From assembly GCA_020632875.1 (NCBI GenBank), contig JACKET010000002.1:1-64000 (forward strand): a stretch of 64,000 nt of DNA, read 5' to 3'. This document shows positions 33,053-41,503 of this stretch, piece by piece. Position 1 is the first letter of the stretch. Every line of letters begins with the position of its first letter. The stretch comes from Alphaproteobacteria bacterium. GTDB taxonomy: Bacteria; Myxococcota_A; UBA796; GCA-2862545. A model generated the notes under the pieces. It did not search any database. It had not been told where the DNA came from and was given only the letters and a program-made list of their open reading frames with translations. A program made the translations under genes and the position numbers.

Positions 33053-33058
33053 CGCCCG

Positions 33059-33088
33059 ACCATACCGCGGGAGGTGGGCCGGTATACT
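33059..33088. promoter_or_regulatory. Back-to-back -10 elements of a divergent, probably leaderless gene pair
   Basis: TATGGT on the minus strand (33064-33059) and TATACT on the plus strand (33083-33088), each ending 6 nt before a GTG start codon (33052 and 33095). No -35 of consensus type is visible on either side. Confidence 0.55.
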
Positions 33089-33094
33089 CGTGAC

Positions 33095-34573
33095 GTGCCC
33101 GACACCGTGCCGCCCGATGCCGAAGCGATCCTCACCCGGCTGCTCCAGGCCGTCCCCGGTGGGGTGGTGTACGTGGATGCCGAAGGCGCGGTGCGCCGGG
33201 CGAATCCGGCGGCCACGGCGTTCCTCGGGTTCGCGTACGACGCGCTGACCCAGCGCTACACGCAGGACTTCGCGGGCGACACCTGGTTCGAGAACGGCGA
33301 GCCGTGCGGCGTCGAGCACTACCCGGTGACCCAGGCGCTCGTCACGCGCGAGGCGGCGGGGCCGACGACCATCGGGGTGCGCCAGCCCGACGGCGCGATC
33401 CGGTGGGCCGTGTTCCGCGCCGTGCCCGTCGAGGGTGGCGGGGCCATCGTCACCTTCCTCGACATCACCGAGCGGCGGCTGGCCGAGCGGCGGCTGCGCA
33501 TCAGCGACCGGCTGGCGTCCCTCGGTCGGCTGGCCGCGGGCGTCGCGCACGAGATCAACAACCCGCTCACCTGGGTGGTGCTCAATCTCGAGCGGGCCCT
33601 CGAAGAGGCCGCTCCGCGCGAAGCGATCGAGAACGCGCTCGGCGGGTCGCACCGCGTCGCTTCGATCGTCCGCGATCTCGGCGCCTTCGCGCGGGTCGAC
33701 GACGCGCAGCCCGAGCCGTTCGACGTGGCCGAGGCCATCGCGCACGCCGTGGCCATCGCGCGCCAGGAGATCCAGCACCGCGCCACGCTCGACGTGGTGA
33801 TCGAGGGCGTCCCGCCAGCGTTCGGCATCGCGAGCCGCACCGTCCAGATCGTGCTGAACCTGCTGTTGAACGCGGCGCAGGCCATCGCCCCCGGCCAGCG
33901 CGACGCGAATCGCATCGAGGTGCGCGCGTCGGCCGAGGGGGGATGGGTGGTGGTCGAGGTCCGCGACACGGGGCCCGGGATGAGCACCGACACCCTCGAG
34001 CACGCGCTCGACCCCTTCTTCACCACCAAGGGCCCCGGTGAGGGCACGGGGCTCGGCCTCGCCATCAGCCACTCCCTCGCGACCGCCATGAACGGCACGC
34101 TCGAGATCGAGAGCCAGCTGGGCGAGGGCACGGCCGTCCGCCTGAAGATCCCCGCCGCGCCGGGCGCTTCGGTGGTCGACCCCCTGGACGACCCGTCGCT
34201 GCACGGCGTTCGGCCGGCGCGCCTGCTGGTCGTCGACGACGAGCCCGAGATCCTCGCGATCCTCGAGTGGGCGCTCCAGCCGCACGCACTCGACCTCGTC
34301 GGCGACGGGCGCGAGGCCCTCGCCCGCCTCGAGTCCGACCGGTACGACGCCGTGATCTGCGACCTCATGATGCCCGAGATCACGGGCATGGAGCTCTACG
34401 CGCGGGTGGTCGCGTCGCACCCGGGGATGGCCGGCCGGTTCCTGTTCATGACGGGCGGCGCCTACACCGAAGAGGCGCGGCGGTTCGTCGACCGCGACGA
34501 CATCCGCTGCATCAGCAAGCCGTTCCGGGTCGCCGAGGTCCGGGGCATCGTGGCCGGGTTGCTCGATGAGTGA
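33095..34573 (+). CDS. PAS-containing hybrid histidine kinase
   Basis: A 492-residue cytoplasmic hybrid kinase without membrane segments. A PAS domain (about 8-130) is followed by an HisKA H-box (LAAGVAHEINNPLTW, phospho-His), a HATPase_c with N-box NLLLNAAQAI, G1 DTGPGM and G2 GTGLGLAIS, and a C-terminal receiver (LLVVDDEPEIL, phospho-Asp in VICDLMMPE). It probably senses a soluble ligand or redox signal and feeds a phosphorelay; no Hpt or output protein is adjacent. The GTG start has TATACT 6 nt upstream. A CBS protein gene follows 18 bp later, likely co-transcribed. Confidence 0.92.
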   Translation: MPDTVPPDAEAILTRLLQAVPGGVVYVDAEGAVRRANPAATAFLGFAYDALTQRYTQDFAGDTWFENGEPCGVEHYPVTQALVTREAAGPTTIGVRQPDGAIRWAVFRAVPVEGGGAIVTFLDITERRLAERRLRISDRLASLGRLAAGVAHEINNPLTWVVLNLERALEEAAPREAIENALGGSHRVASIVRDLGAFARVDDAQPEPFDVAEAIAHAVAIARQEIQHRATLDVVIEGVPPAFGIASRTVQIVLNLLLNAAQAIAPGQRDANRIEVRASAEGGWVVVEVRDTGPGMSTDTLEHALDPFFTTKGPGEGTGLGLAISHSLATAMNGTLEIESQLGEGTAVRLKIPAAPGASVVDPLDDPSLHGVRPARLLVVDDEPEILAILEWALQPHALDLVGDGREALARLESDRYDAVICDLMMPEITGMELYARVVASHPGMAGRFLFMTGGAYTEEARRFVDRDDIRCISKPFRVAEVRGIVAGLLDE

Positions 34574-34591
34574 TCGGGCCGGAGGGTCGCC

Positions 34592-35425
34592 ATGACCGAC
34601 ATCACGCGCATCGAAGACTGGATGTCGCGCCCGCTCGTCACCGCGCCGATGGATGCGACGACCGAGACCGTCGCCCGCCTCATGCTGGGTCGCCAGATCC
34701 GACACGTGCCGCTGCTCCGCGCGGATGGCCGCTGCGCGGGGGTCGTGTGCGACGCCGAGGTCTTCGCGACCGGCGCGTTCGTCGAGGACGACACGTGGAT
34801 GGAGCGCAAGGCCAGCGCCCCGCTCGACCTCGCGCGTCCGCTCGGCGGCGTGCTGCACCACACCGACGAGCTCCCGTATGCGCTGGCGGCCATGGAGCGC
34901 GCGCAGTCCGACCACGCGCTCATCCTGTCCGGCACGGGCCGCCCGGTCGGCATCTTCACCGAGCACGACGCCGTGCGCGCGGCCGCCGCCCTGCTCCCAC
35001 CGGGCCGTCGGTTCGTCGCCGGAGCCCCCGTGCAGACAGTGCCGCGCACGATGCGCGCCGAAGAGGCGCTCACCCACATGGTCACGGCGATGCACCGGCA
35101 CCTCATCGTGCTCGACGACCATGGCTGCGTCGCCGGCGTGGTGTCGGTGCGCGACCTCGCCGGAGCCGACGAGGGGCTCACGGCGGGCGAGGTCGTCCCG
35201 GCCCACCCGCTGCACACGATGCCGCCCGAGTGCCCCCTGCGCTGGGTGGCGGGCGAGCTTGCGCGGTTCAAGATCGGGTGCCTCGTCGAGCTCGACGTGA
35301 AGGGCGCACCCGTGGGCGTGGTCACGCGGACCGACATCGCGCGGGCCCTGCTCGAGGAGTACGACGCCGGGGAGGACACCGCGCCCTGGCGGCTGCCTCC
35401 CGGGGATCTCCTGGCTTCGAGCTGA
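34592..35425 (+). CDS. Four-CBS-domain protein
   Basis: A 277-residue soluble protein made of two Bateman modules (four CBS motifs): about 8-60 (MSRPLVTAPMDATTETVARLM), 80-135 (HALILSGTGRPVGIFTEHDAV), 145-195 (RHLIVLDDHGCVAGVVSVRDL) and 205-260 (GCLVELDVKGAPVGVVTRTDI). CBS pairs bind adenine nucleotides and often gate partner proteins. Position directly after the hybrid kinase (GGAGGG ribosome site, 18-bp gap) suggests a regulatory role in the same circuit, which is inference. The transcript enters a 1.66-kb repeat region after its stop. Confidence 0.88.
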   Translation: MTDITRIEDWMSRPLVTAPMDATTETVARLMLGRQIRHVPLLRADGRCAGVVCDAEVFATGAFVEDDTWMERKASAPLDLARPLGGVLHHTDELPYALAAMERAQSDHALILSGTGRPVGIFTEHDAVRAAAALLPPGRRFVAGAPVQTVPRTMRAEEALTHMVTAMHRHLIVLDDHGCVAGVVSVRDLAGADEGLTAGEVVPAHPLHTMPPECPLRWVAGELARFKIGCLVELDVKGAPVGVVTRTDIARALLEEYDAGEDTAPWRLPPGDLLASS

Positions 35426-35634
35426 CCCGATCCGGGCTTCCGACGGAGACCTGGGAGCGACGACTCCGAGCGTCCCCGGGCATCACGCAGATGACGCAGA
35501 CGGACGCAGATGACGCAGAAACAAGGCCGTCACGGGTCCAGTGTCGTCGTGTCCCCCCAGCTCGAGATTCGGATCCTCGGAGGTGGACGGGGAGGTCGTT
35601 GGCGTGTCCGCTCACCCGAACAGCCCGAAACGAA

Positions 35635-35676
35635 GGCCTGCTCTGGTGAATCCCGATTCCGGTCCGCAAGAGGGCC
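35635..35676 (+). repeat. 42-nt GGCC-bounded hairpin repeat
   Basis: GGCC-TG-CTCT at the 5' end can pair with AGAG-GGCC at the 3' end. An inner GAAT/ATTC pair closes a CCCG loop, so the unit forms a complete hairpin in this copy. Confidence 0.8.
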
Positions 35677-35833
35677 CCCCTCTCGACCGGAAGTGCCCGG
35701 GGAAACGAGAACGCTCGACCCGTGACGGCCCCCACTGGATGCGGATCCGCGTTTTGCGCAGCGTCAACGCCTGGAATCTGTCGACCATTCGGCCTGGGAG
35801 CGAAGCAAGTTCACGCGAGCAGCCCGAAATGCC

Positions 35834-35875
35834 GGCCTGCTCTGGTGAGTCCCGAATCCGGTTCGCAAGAAGGCC
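35834..35875 (+). repeat. 42-nt GGCC-bounded hairpin repeat
   Basis: Differs from the 35635 copy by a few bases, and is followed by GCTCTGTCGACCC as in the 31564 copy. Confidence 0.8.
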
Positions 35876-35927
35876 CGCTCTGTCGACCCGAACACGGAGA
35901 CATCCCTCGAGAGCAGCCCGAAACGAG

Positions 35928-35970
35928 CGCCTGCTCTGGTGAATCCCGATTTCCAATCCGCGCGAAGGCC
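35928..35970 (+). repeat. 42-nt GGCC-bounded hairpin repeat, diverged copy
   Basis: One base longer than the other copies; the 5' GGCC has become CGCC and the central loop differs. Confidence 0.65.
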
Positions 35971-36306
35971 CTCTCTGGCGAAACAACCATCGAGCCCCGG
36001 ACCCACGTCGGCCCCATCGAAACCTCCGTGCCCTCAGTCCCTCCGCGTCCTCCGTGCTGAGAGAACGCGCGCCGGAACGCCCCGGTCTCCCAACGTCCCG
36101 CCGGAGAGCCCGTCCTACCGGGCCGATTCTCAGCACGGAGGATCGGAGGACGGGAGGGACACGGAGTCGGTCGTCGTCAGGCGGAGCGTCCTTCTTCGGT
36201 CCCCGAAGACGAGGAGTACCAAGGGCCCGATGCCGGCGCGCGCGTGCTCTGGTGAGCTCCACCTTCGAGGCCGTTGCAGGACGGACCCACGTCGGCCCTA
36301 TCGAAA

Positions 36307-36579
36307 CCTCCGTGCCCTCCGTCCCTCCGAGCCCTCCGTGCTGAGAGAACGCGCGCCGGAACACCCCGGTCTCCGAACGTCCCGCCGGAGAGCCCGTCGT
36401 TCCGGGCCGATTCTCAGCACGGAGGATCGGAGGACGGGAGGGACGCGGAGTCCGTCATCGTCGGGCCGAGCGTCCTTCGGTCCCCGAGGACGAGGGGGAC
36501 TGGACCCGGATCCTGGCTCCAAGGCACCAGAGCAGGCCAATGTGGTTCCTCACTCCAGGGTGGCCTCGGAACTCCCGAA
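36307..36579 (+). repeat. 273-bp direct repeat, copy 1
   Basis: Differs from copy 2 at two positions that I can find. It begins with a 9-nt-period CTCCGTGCC array (36307-36345) whose reverse complement lies at 36413-36450, including a perfect 12-bp CTCCGTGCTGAG/CTCAGCACGGAG pair. It ends with an inverted partial copy of the 42-nt unit near 36523. Confidence 0.95.
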
Positions 36580-36597
36580 TGGAGGCCAGCCCCTCGA

Positions 36598-36870
36598 CCT
36601 CCGTGCCCTCCGTCCCTCCGAGCCCTCCGTGCTGAGAGAACGCGCGCCGGAACACCCCGGTCTCCGAACGTCCCGCCGGAGAGCCCGTCGTTCCGGGCCG
36701 ATTCTCAGCACGGAGGATCGGAGGACGGGAGGGACGCGGAGTCCGTCATCGTCGGGCCGAGCGTCCTTCGGTCCCCGAGGACGAGGGGGACTGGACCCGG
36801 ATCCTGGCTCCAAGGCACCAGAGCAGGCCAATGTGGTTCCTCACTCCAGGGCGGCCTCGGAACGCCCGAA
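36598..36870 (+). repeat. 273-bp direct repeat, copy 2
   Basis: Follows copy 1 after an 18-bp spacer (291-bp offset). The near identity implies a recent duplication. A more diverged relative lies at about 36023-36258. Confidence 0.95.
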
Positions 36871-37086
36871 GCTCGATCCCTTCCACAGGGAGGAGGCGCA
36901 GGAACGGATGCGTCGTGCCCCCTCCTGGACGTTCCGCGCACGAATCAGCGTCTTCTGAACTCCGTGATCGGCGGATGTGGATCCGGTGGGGGGCCTCGTT
37001 TCTGCGTCATCTGCGTCCTTCTGCGTCATCTGCGTGATGCTCGGGACGCTCGAGGCTCGATCCCTTCCGACACAGCGATGGAGCCG

Positions 37087-37698
37087 TCAGCGCCGCGCGA
37101 TCTCGGCCCGCAGCGCCGCGATCTCGGCCCGGAGCGCTTCGATCTCCTGCTGTTGGACCTGGACCGCGGCGAGCGCGAGGCTCGTGTAGCCGTACAGGTC
37201 CACGCGCTCTCCGTCGCTCCGCACGGCCGCGCTCGAGGGGGCGTCGTCGATGATGAACCCGAGGTGCGGGCGCGTCCCGCCGTCCTCCCAGCGGTACCGC
37301 CACGTCGCGAGCCGCATCGCGAGCGCCTCGTCGGCGCGTCGCTTCAGGGCCGCCTCGTCGAGGTACGCGATCTCGCGCTTGGCTTCGGCCTTCGAGATCG
37401 GACACCCGCCCGGCTGGTCCTTCGGGTCGTCCGCGGCGCAGAGCAGCACCGCGTTGCAGTCGCTCATGAAGTCGCATTCGGCGCCGTCGTCGCCGCACGT
37501 GCCTCCTTCGACCTCGTCCGTACAGGCCGGAACGCCGTCGTAGGGCCCGGAGTACCCGCTGCACGCGGGGTCTCCGCAGGTCGTGTACCACTGCAGCGAC
37601 GCGTCGGTGTCGGTGTCGGTGTCTCCGGTCTCGCCGTCCTTCTTGCAGGCGGTTCCGGCGAGGACGAGCAGGGTCGGGATCACGAGCATTCGGTGCAT
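37087..37698 (-). CDS. Lipoprotein with peptidase-S74-like C-terminal coiled coil
   Basis: A 203-residue lipoprotein (MHRMLVIPTLLVLAGTACKK) with a short Asp-Thr tether and a Cys-rich middle (CGDPAC, CTDEVEGGTCGDDGAECDFMSDC). The C-terminal half, EALAMRLATWRYRWEDGG...PHLGFIIDD, YGYTSLALAAVQVQQQEIEALRAEIAALRAEI, resembles the S74 intramolecular-chaperone fold of tail-fibre-type proteins with its terminal coiled coil. The catalytic Ser-Lys dyad was not confirmed, so self-cleavage is uncertain. It is convergent with the CBS gene across the repeat mosaic and divergent from the propeller gene at 37740. Confidence 0.7.
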   Translation of the reverse strand: MHRMLVIPTLLVLAGTACKKDGETGDTDTDTDASLQWYTTCGDPACSGYSGPYDGVPACTDEVEGGTCGDDGAECDFMSDCNAVLLCAADDPKDQPGGCPISKAEAKREIAYLDEAALKRRADEALAMRLATWRYRWEDGGTRPHLGFIIDDAPSSAAVRSDGERVDLYGYTSLALAAVQVQQQEIEALRAEIAALRAEIARR

Positions 37699-37739
37699 GG
37701 GGCCTCCAGACCCCCATCGTGCCGGCTACGTGACCCGCT

Positions 37740-39368
37740 GTGCATGGCAGACGACTGGCTCCGGGGTTCTTCGCGCTCTGCGCGGGCGTCGCGCTCGCGT
37801 CGCCTCCACCGCGGGCCGAGGCGCCGAACGACGCGGGGGTGGCGCTCCTCCCGGGGGCGACGCGTGCGCTCGTGACCGCGCGCGAGGGCGTGTGGCGCGT
37901 CGACCTCGAGACGGGCGACCGGGTCCGGGTCGCGGACGGTGGGCACCTGTGGGCCGTCGAGCACGTGGCCGATGGCGTGCGCGTCGGGCTCGGCGAGCGG
38001 ATCGTGACGTTCGATGCCGATGGGCGGGAGGTCGCCTCGCGGGCGGTCGGGAGCGGGGACTGCTTCGCGTTCCACGGCGAGGTCGTGGCGTGCTCGGAGT
38101 GGGGCAGCACCGAGACCGTCTTCGAGGGCTGGGGCGTCGCCGTGCCGGGCGGGCTCCGGCAGGTCTTCTTCACGCCCGACGGCGCCATGGCGGTCGCGAC
38201 CCGCGACGACGGCGCGCTGCTGGGCATCGGTCCTGAAGGCGTCCGGTGGACCGTGGGGATCGAGTCCTACGTCGACATCGCCCTCGGGGCCGACCGGATC
38301 TTCGTGGACGCGCACGGCGACATCGACGTGCGCGGGCTCGACGGGAACCGCATCCGCACCGTGCGCGCGTCCGGGTCCCCGATGACGGCGCTCGACCACC
38401 GGCTGCTCGCGGGCGACCAATGGGTCGACACCCGCACGGGCGAGGTGCGGGCGCTTCCGATGCGCTCCGACTGGGGCCGCGCCGATGCCCGCGACGGCGT
38501 GGTGGCGTCGGTGGGGACGCGCGCGGGCCGCTTCGAGCTCGTGTGGACGCGCGGCGACGAGGTCCACGTCGCCACGTCGGCGCCGTCGCCCATGGAGGAG
38601 CTGCGGGTCGTCGGCGACGCCGTCTACACCCTCGACGCGTCGGGACGGGTGCGGATGTGGGAGGGCGGACGCCAGACGGGCACCGCCGACCTCGGGTACG
38701 ACGGGGGCGCGTTCGGCTTCGGCGTCCTGCCCGACGGGCGCTGGATCCGCTCCGGCGACGAGTCCATCACGCGGATCGACCCGCGGACGGGCGAGGTCGA
38801 GCTCGCCATCCCCACGACCGCCTGGCGCTCCGATGTGGGCGTGGTGGGCGATCGGTTCGTCACGTACGGCCGCGACATCGAGATTCGCGGCGCCGATCTG
38901 CGCATCGCCGAGCGCAGGCCGCCGCGGGACGGCTCGGGGCGTCGCGTGCTCGGGCCGTGGGTCGAGGTCGACGACCGGTGGGTCCACGCGCTCACGGGCG
39001 AGAAGCGCGGCCACATCGAGGTGCCGATGGTCGACGGCGACCGGATCGCCGACGGCACGCGGTGGCATCCGAAGGCCGTCGAGGGCGCGATGGCCGGCGA
39101 GTGGGTCGCGATCCGCGAGTACGAAGACGGCATCGTCCACGCCTACCGCGGCAAAGAGCTCGTGTGGACGGCCCAGTCCGACGGTCGCCTCGCGGGCGTC
39201 CTGCCCGACGGGCGGGTGCTGGTGCTGCTCGGCGGAGGCCTGCGGGTGCTCGAGCAGGGCGAGGTGCGGCAGGTGCTCGTGGGGCTCGATGGCCCCGACT
39301 GGGCGGTCTGGAAGGGCGGCGAGCTCGAGGTCACGGGGGATGGGAGGGTGCTGTGGTCGTCGCCCTGA
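37740..39368 (+). CDS. Exported beta-propeller-like protein (first of a pair)
   Basis: A 542-residue protein with an N-terminal signal (MHGRRLAPGFFALCAGVALASP) and about ten blade-like repeats: GVWRVDLETGDRVRVAD, QVFFTPDGAMAVATRDDG, FGFGVLPDGRWIRSGDES, LAGVLPDGRVLVLLGGG. These match a WD40/PQQ-like propeller without clear cofactor ligands. The start is a GTG at 37740. The 3' end overlaps the next gene, a longer propeller protein, by 16 bp, so the two are probably translated together and may form a complex. Function unknown. Confidence 0.75.
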   Translation: MHGRRLAPGFFALCAGVALASPPPRAEAPNDAGVALLPGATRALVTAREGVWRVDLETGDRVRVADGGHLWAVEHVADGVRVGLGERIVTFDADGREVASRAVGSGDCFAFHGEVVACSEWGSTETVFEGWGVAVPGGLRQVFFTPDGAMAVATRDDGALLGIGPEGVRWTVGIESYVDIALGADRIFVDAHGDIDVRGLDGNRIRTVRASGSPMTALDHRLLAGDQWVDTRTGEVRALPMRSDWGRADARDGVVASVGTRAGRFELVWTRGDEVHVATSAPSPMEELRVVGDAVYTLDASGRVRMWEGGRQTGTADLGYDGGAFGFGVLPDGRWIRSGDESITRIDPRTGEVELAIPTTAWRSDVGVVGDRFVTYGRDIEIRGADLRIAERRPPRDGSGRRVLGPWVEVDDRWVHALTGEKRGHIEVPMVDGDRIADGTRWHPKAVEGAMAGEWVAIREYEDGIVHAYRGKELVWTAQSDGRLAGVLPDGRVLVLLGGGLRVLEQGEVRQVLVGLDGPDWAVWKGGELEVTGDGRVLWSSP

Positions 39369-41500
39369 GCCTCGCGCTCGCGTCGGACTGCGCGGTCGCC
39401 CTGCCCGCCGTCGTCGAGCACGGCCCGTGGCCCGAGCCCGCGGTCTTCCCGGCGCTCCGTGGCGATGCCTTCGCGCTGGCCGCGATGGGGGACCGCATCG
39501 TCGCGACACTCGACGAGGGCCGCGTGCAGGTCGGCGACCAGACGTACGAGACCGGCTTCGAAGCGACGTACGAGGTCGCGGCGTCGGCCTGCTGCGCCGT
39601 GGTGAACGGCTACGACGGGCTGTGGATCCTCGGTGCCGACGGGAGGACGCGCGTCGTCGAGGCCGAGGGTGGCGTGCCCCCGACGATCGACGACACGGGC
39701 CGCGTGGTGGCGGGCGGCTGGCTGGTCGAGCCGGGCCGCGAGCCACGCCAGCTCTACGGCCCGTGGGCCGCGCACGCGTTCACGTGGGACGAGGGCACGC
39801 TGTACGGCGTGGGGCCGAAGGGGGTGCTGGAGTGGTCCGACCTCGATGCGATGCCCGCGGTCCGGCCGGCGATCCACGAGGAGGGCGAGGCCCTCGAGCT
39901 CGCCGGGCGGTTCGCCGCGGTGATTGGTCCGCACGGGGGTCGCGTGGTCGATCTGGCGACGGGGGCGGTCGTCTGGACGTGGGAGGGCGCGCTGTCGAGG
40001 GTCGTCCTGCATCCCTCCGGGCTGCGCGTGCTCGCCGACGTGGCGGACGAAGGCGTCGCTCGCGTGGATCCGGGCGGCTGGACGGGGCTGACCAACGCGG
40101 GACCGCGCGACGTGCTGTGGGTCGGGGATACCGCGGTGGGTGCGTTCGAACGCCACGTGCTCGCGCTGCCGAGCGAGGGGTGGGAGCACCGGGGGCCCCG
40201 TCCGCGCGCGCTGATCGCGGTCGATGGTGTGGTCGAGGTCGACGGGCAGTGGCTCTCGGCGTCCGGCATCCGCGGAGAGAAGGCCGTGCGCATCGGCGAT
40301 CGCGTGGTGCTCGCCGGGTACGACGCCATCGCCGCGGTCGACGTGGCGACGGGCGCCGAGGTGTGGCGCCTCCCGGCCCCGTCGTCCGAGTCCATCGACG
40401 CGCTCGACGCGCTGGGTCCGAATCGCGTGGGGTTCGGCAGCTGGGGCTCGCGTCTGGTGGTGGTCGACGCCGACGGGCAGACGCGCGACACGCATTACGG
40501 CACCGGATTCGCCGAGCCCGTCGCGGTCCGGACGCGCGGGCGCGACCTGTGGATCGGCGAGCGCGCCCTGTGGTTCGGCGACCGGGAGATCCCGCTCGGG
40601 TATGGCGCGGATCCGCGGTGGATCGAGCTCGATGGGCCGCTGGCGGCGGTCGGGTTCGGAGATGCGCACGTCGAGCTCCGCGACCTGTCGGGCGACATCC
40701 AGGGCGCGCTCGGTCCGGTCGCGCAGCACCTCGCCTGGCTGCCGGACGGAACGCTCGTCACCGCGGGCCGCACGGGGGTCGTCACGCGCTTCGACCGCGA
40801 CGGCAGGCCCATGTCGGCGATGCGCCCGGCGCCTCAGCACCCGATCGACGTCGTGGCGCTCGGGCCCGAGGTCGTGACGGCGTACCGCGACGGCACGCTC
40901 GCGACCGCGTGCGCGACCCGGGTCGTCGAGGGCCTCGAGGCGGTCGCTGGGGGCAAGCGCCTCGCCTGGACCGCGGGGAGCGAGCTCTTCGTGGGCTCGT
41001 CCCTCCGCGCCGAGGTCTCCTGGTCCGTCGACGGGCTCGCGTGGTCCGATGGCGGGGATCTGGCGGTTTCGGAAGGGTACCGCGTGCTCCGCTTCGCGCC
41101 GAAGGGCGAGCCCGCCGAGCTCGAGACGGAGCTGTACGGGGCCGCCGTGGCCTGGATGGGCGAGACGCTGCTCGTGGGCGACGAACGCCGCGTGTCGCGG
41201 CAGCAGGGCAAGCGCTTCAAGCCGTTGTTCGAGACCTCCGACGACATCGCCCTGCTCGCCGCCACGAACGGGGCGGTCGCGACGGTGTCGTGGAACGGGC
41301 TCCTCGAGCTGTGGAGCGCCGGTGGGCAGCGCACGCACACGGCGTTCGCCGCGGCGCTGCCGATCGATCTCGCGTGGTCGCCGGACGGAGGCTCGGTGGC
41401 GGCGAGCTTCTCGGACGGGTCCGTGCGCGTCTGGCGCGCCGACGGGGCGCTGGCGCACGTGCTGCGCTTCGAGGGCGCGGCGCTCCACCTCTACCGCTGA
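39353..41500 (+). CDS. Exported beta-propeller-like protein (second of a pair)
   Basis: A 715-residue protein starting at GTG 39353, 16 bp inside the previous gene, with GGGAGGG just upstream. It begins with a short hydrophobic leader (MVVALSLALASDC). Many blade-type repeats follow (LWILGADGRTRVVEAEGG, VVDLATGAVVWTWEGALSRVVLHPSG, IAAVDVATGAEVWRLPAP, LAWLPDGTLVTAGRTGVVTRFDRDG). The last, IDLAWSPDGGSVAASFSDGSVRVWRADG, is a textbook WD40 blade. Tandem propellers suggest a scaffold role. The gene ends 3 bp from the convergent M23 peptidase. Confidence 0.78.
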   Translation: MVVALSLALASDCAVALPAVVEHGPWPEPAVFPALRGDAFALAAMGDRIVATLDEGRVQVGDQTYETGFEATYEVAASACCAVVNGYDGLWILGADGRTRVVEAEGGVPPTIDDTGRVVAGGWLVEPGREPRQLYGPWAAHAFTWDEGTLYGVGPKGVLEWSDLDAMPAVRPAIHEEGEALELAGRFAAVIGPHGGRVVDLATGAVVWTWEGALSRVVLHPSGLRVLADVADEGVARVDPGGWTGLTNAGPRDVLWVGDTAVGAFERHVLALPSEGWEHRGPRPRALIAVDGVVEVDGQWLSASGIRGEKAVRIGDRVVLAGYDAIAAVDVATGAEVWRLPAPSSESIDALDALGPNRVGFGSWGSRLVVVDADGQTRDTHYGTGFAEPVAVRTRGRDLWIGERALWFGDREIPLGYGADPRWIELDGPLAAVGFGDAHVELRDLSGDIQGALGPVAQHLAWLPDGTLVTAGRTGVVTRFDRDGRPMSAMRPAPQHPIDVVALGPEVVTAYRDGTLATACATRVVEGLEAVAGGKRLAWTAGSELFVGSSLRAEVSWSVDGLAWSDGGDLAVSEGYRVLRFAPKGEPAELETELYGAAVAWMGETLLVGDERRVSRQQGKRFKPLFETSDDIALLAATNGAVATVSWNGLLELWSAGGQRTHTAFAAALPIDLAWSPDGGSVAASFSDGSVRVWRADGALAHVLRFEGAALHLYR

Positions 41501-41503
41501 GCG

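Larger units (their letters stand above)
35426..37086. repeat. Gene-free repeat mosaic E2 between convergent genes
   Basis: 1661 bp without a believable gene. Outer inverted arms of the GCAGATGAC family lie at about 35480-35520 and 36998-37040, and the right end reads TCCCTTCCGACA as in E1. Inside are three 42-nt GGCC hairpin units (35635, 35834, 35928), a diverged long repeat at about 36023-36258, and two nearly identical 273-bp direct repeats. ORF-like stretches are in all frames and follow the repeat units, so I treat them as spurious. Confidence 0.85.

Noticed and set aside
35635..35970. Integron attC cassette sites
   Set aside because: The 42-nt units lack the GTTRRRY core sites and there is no integrase or cassette ORF between them.
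36274..37875. Plus-strand 533-codon open frame through the repeat mosaic
   Set aside because: It spans both 273-bp duplicates and the antisense of the S74-like lipoprotein; its residues simply repeat with the DNA repeats.
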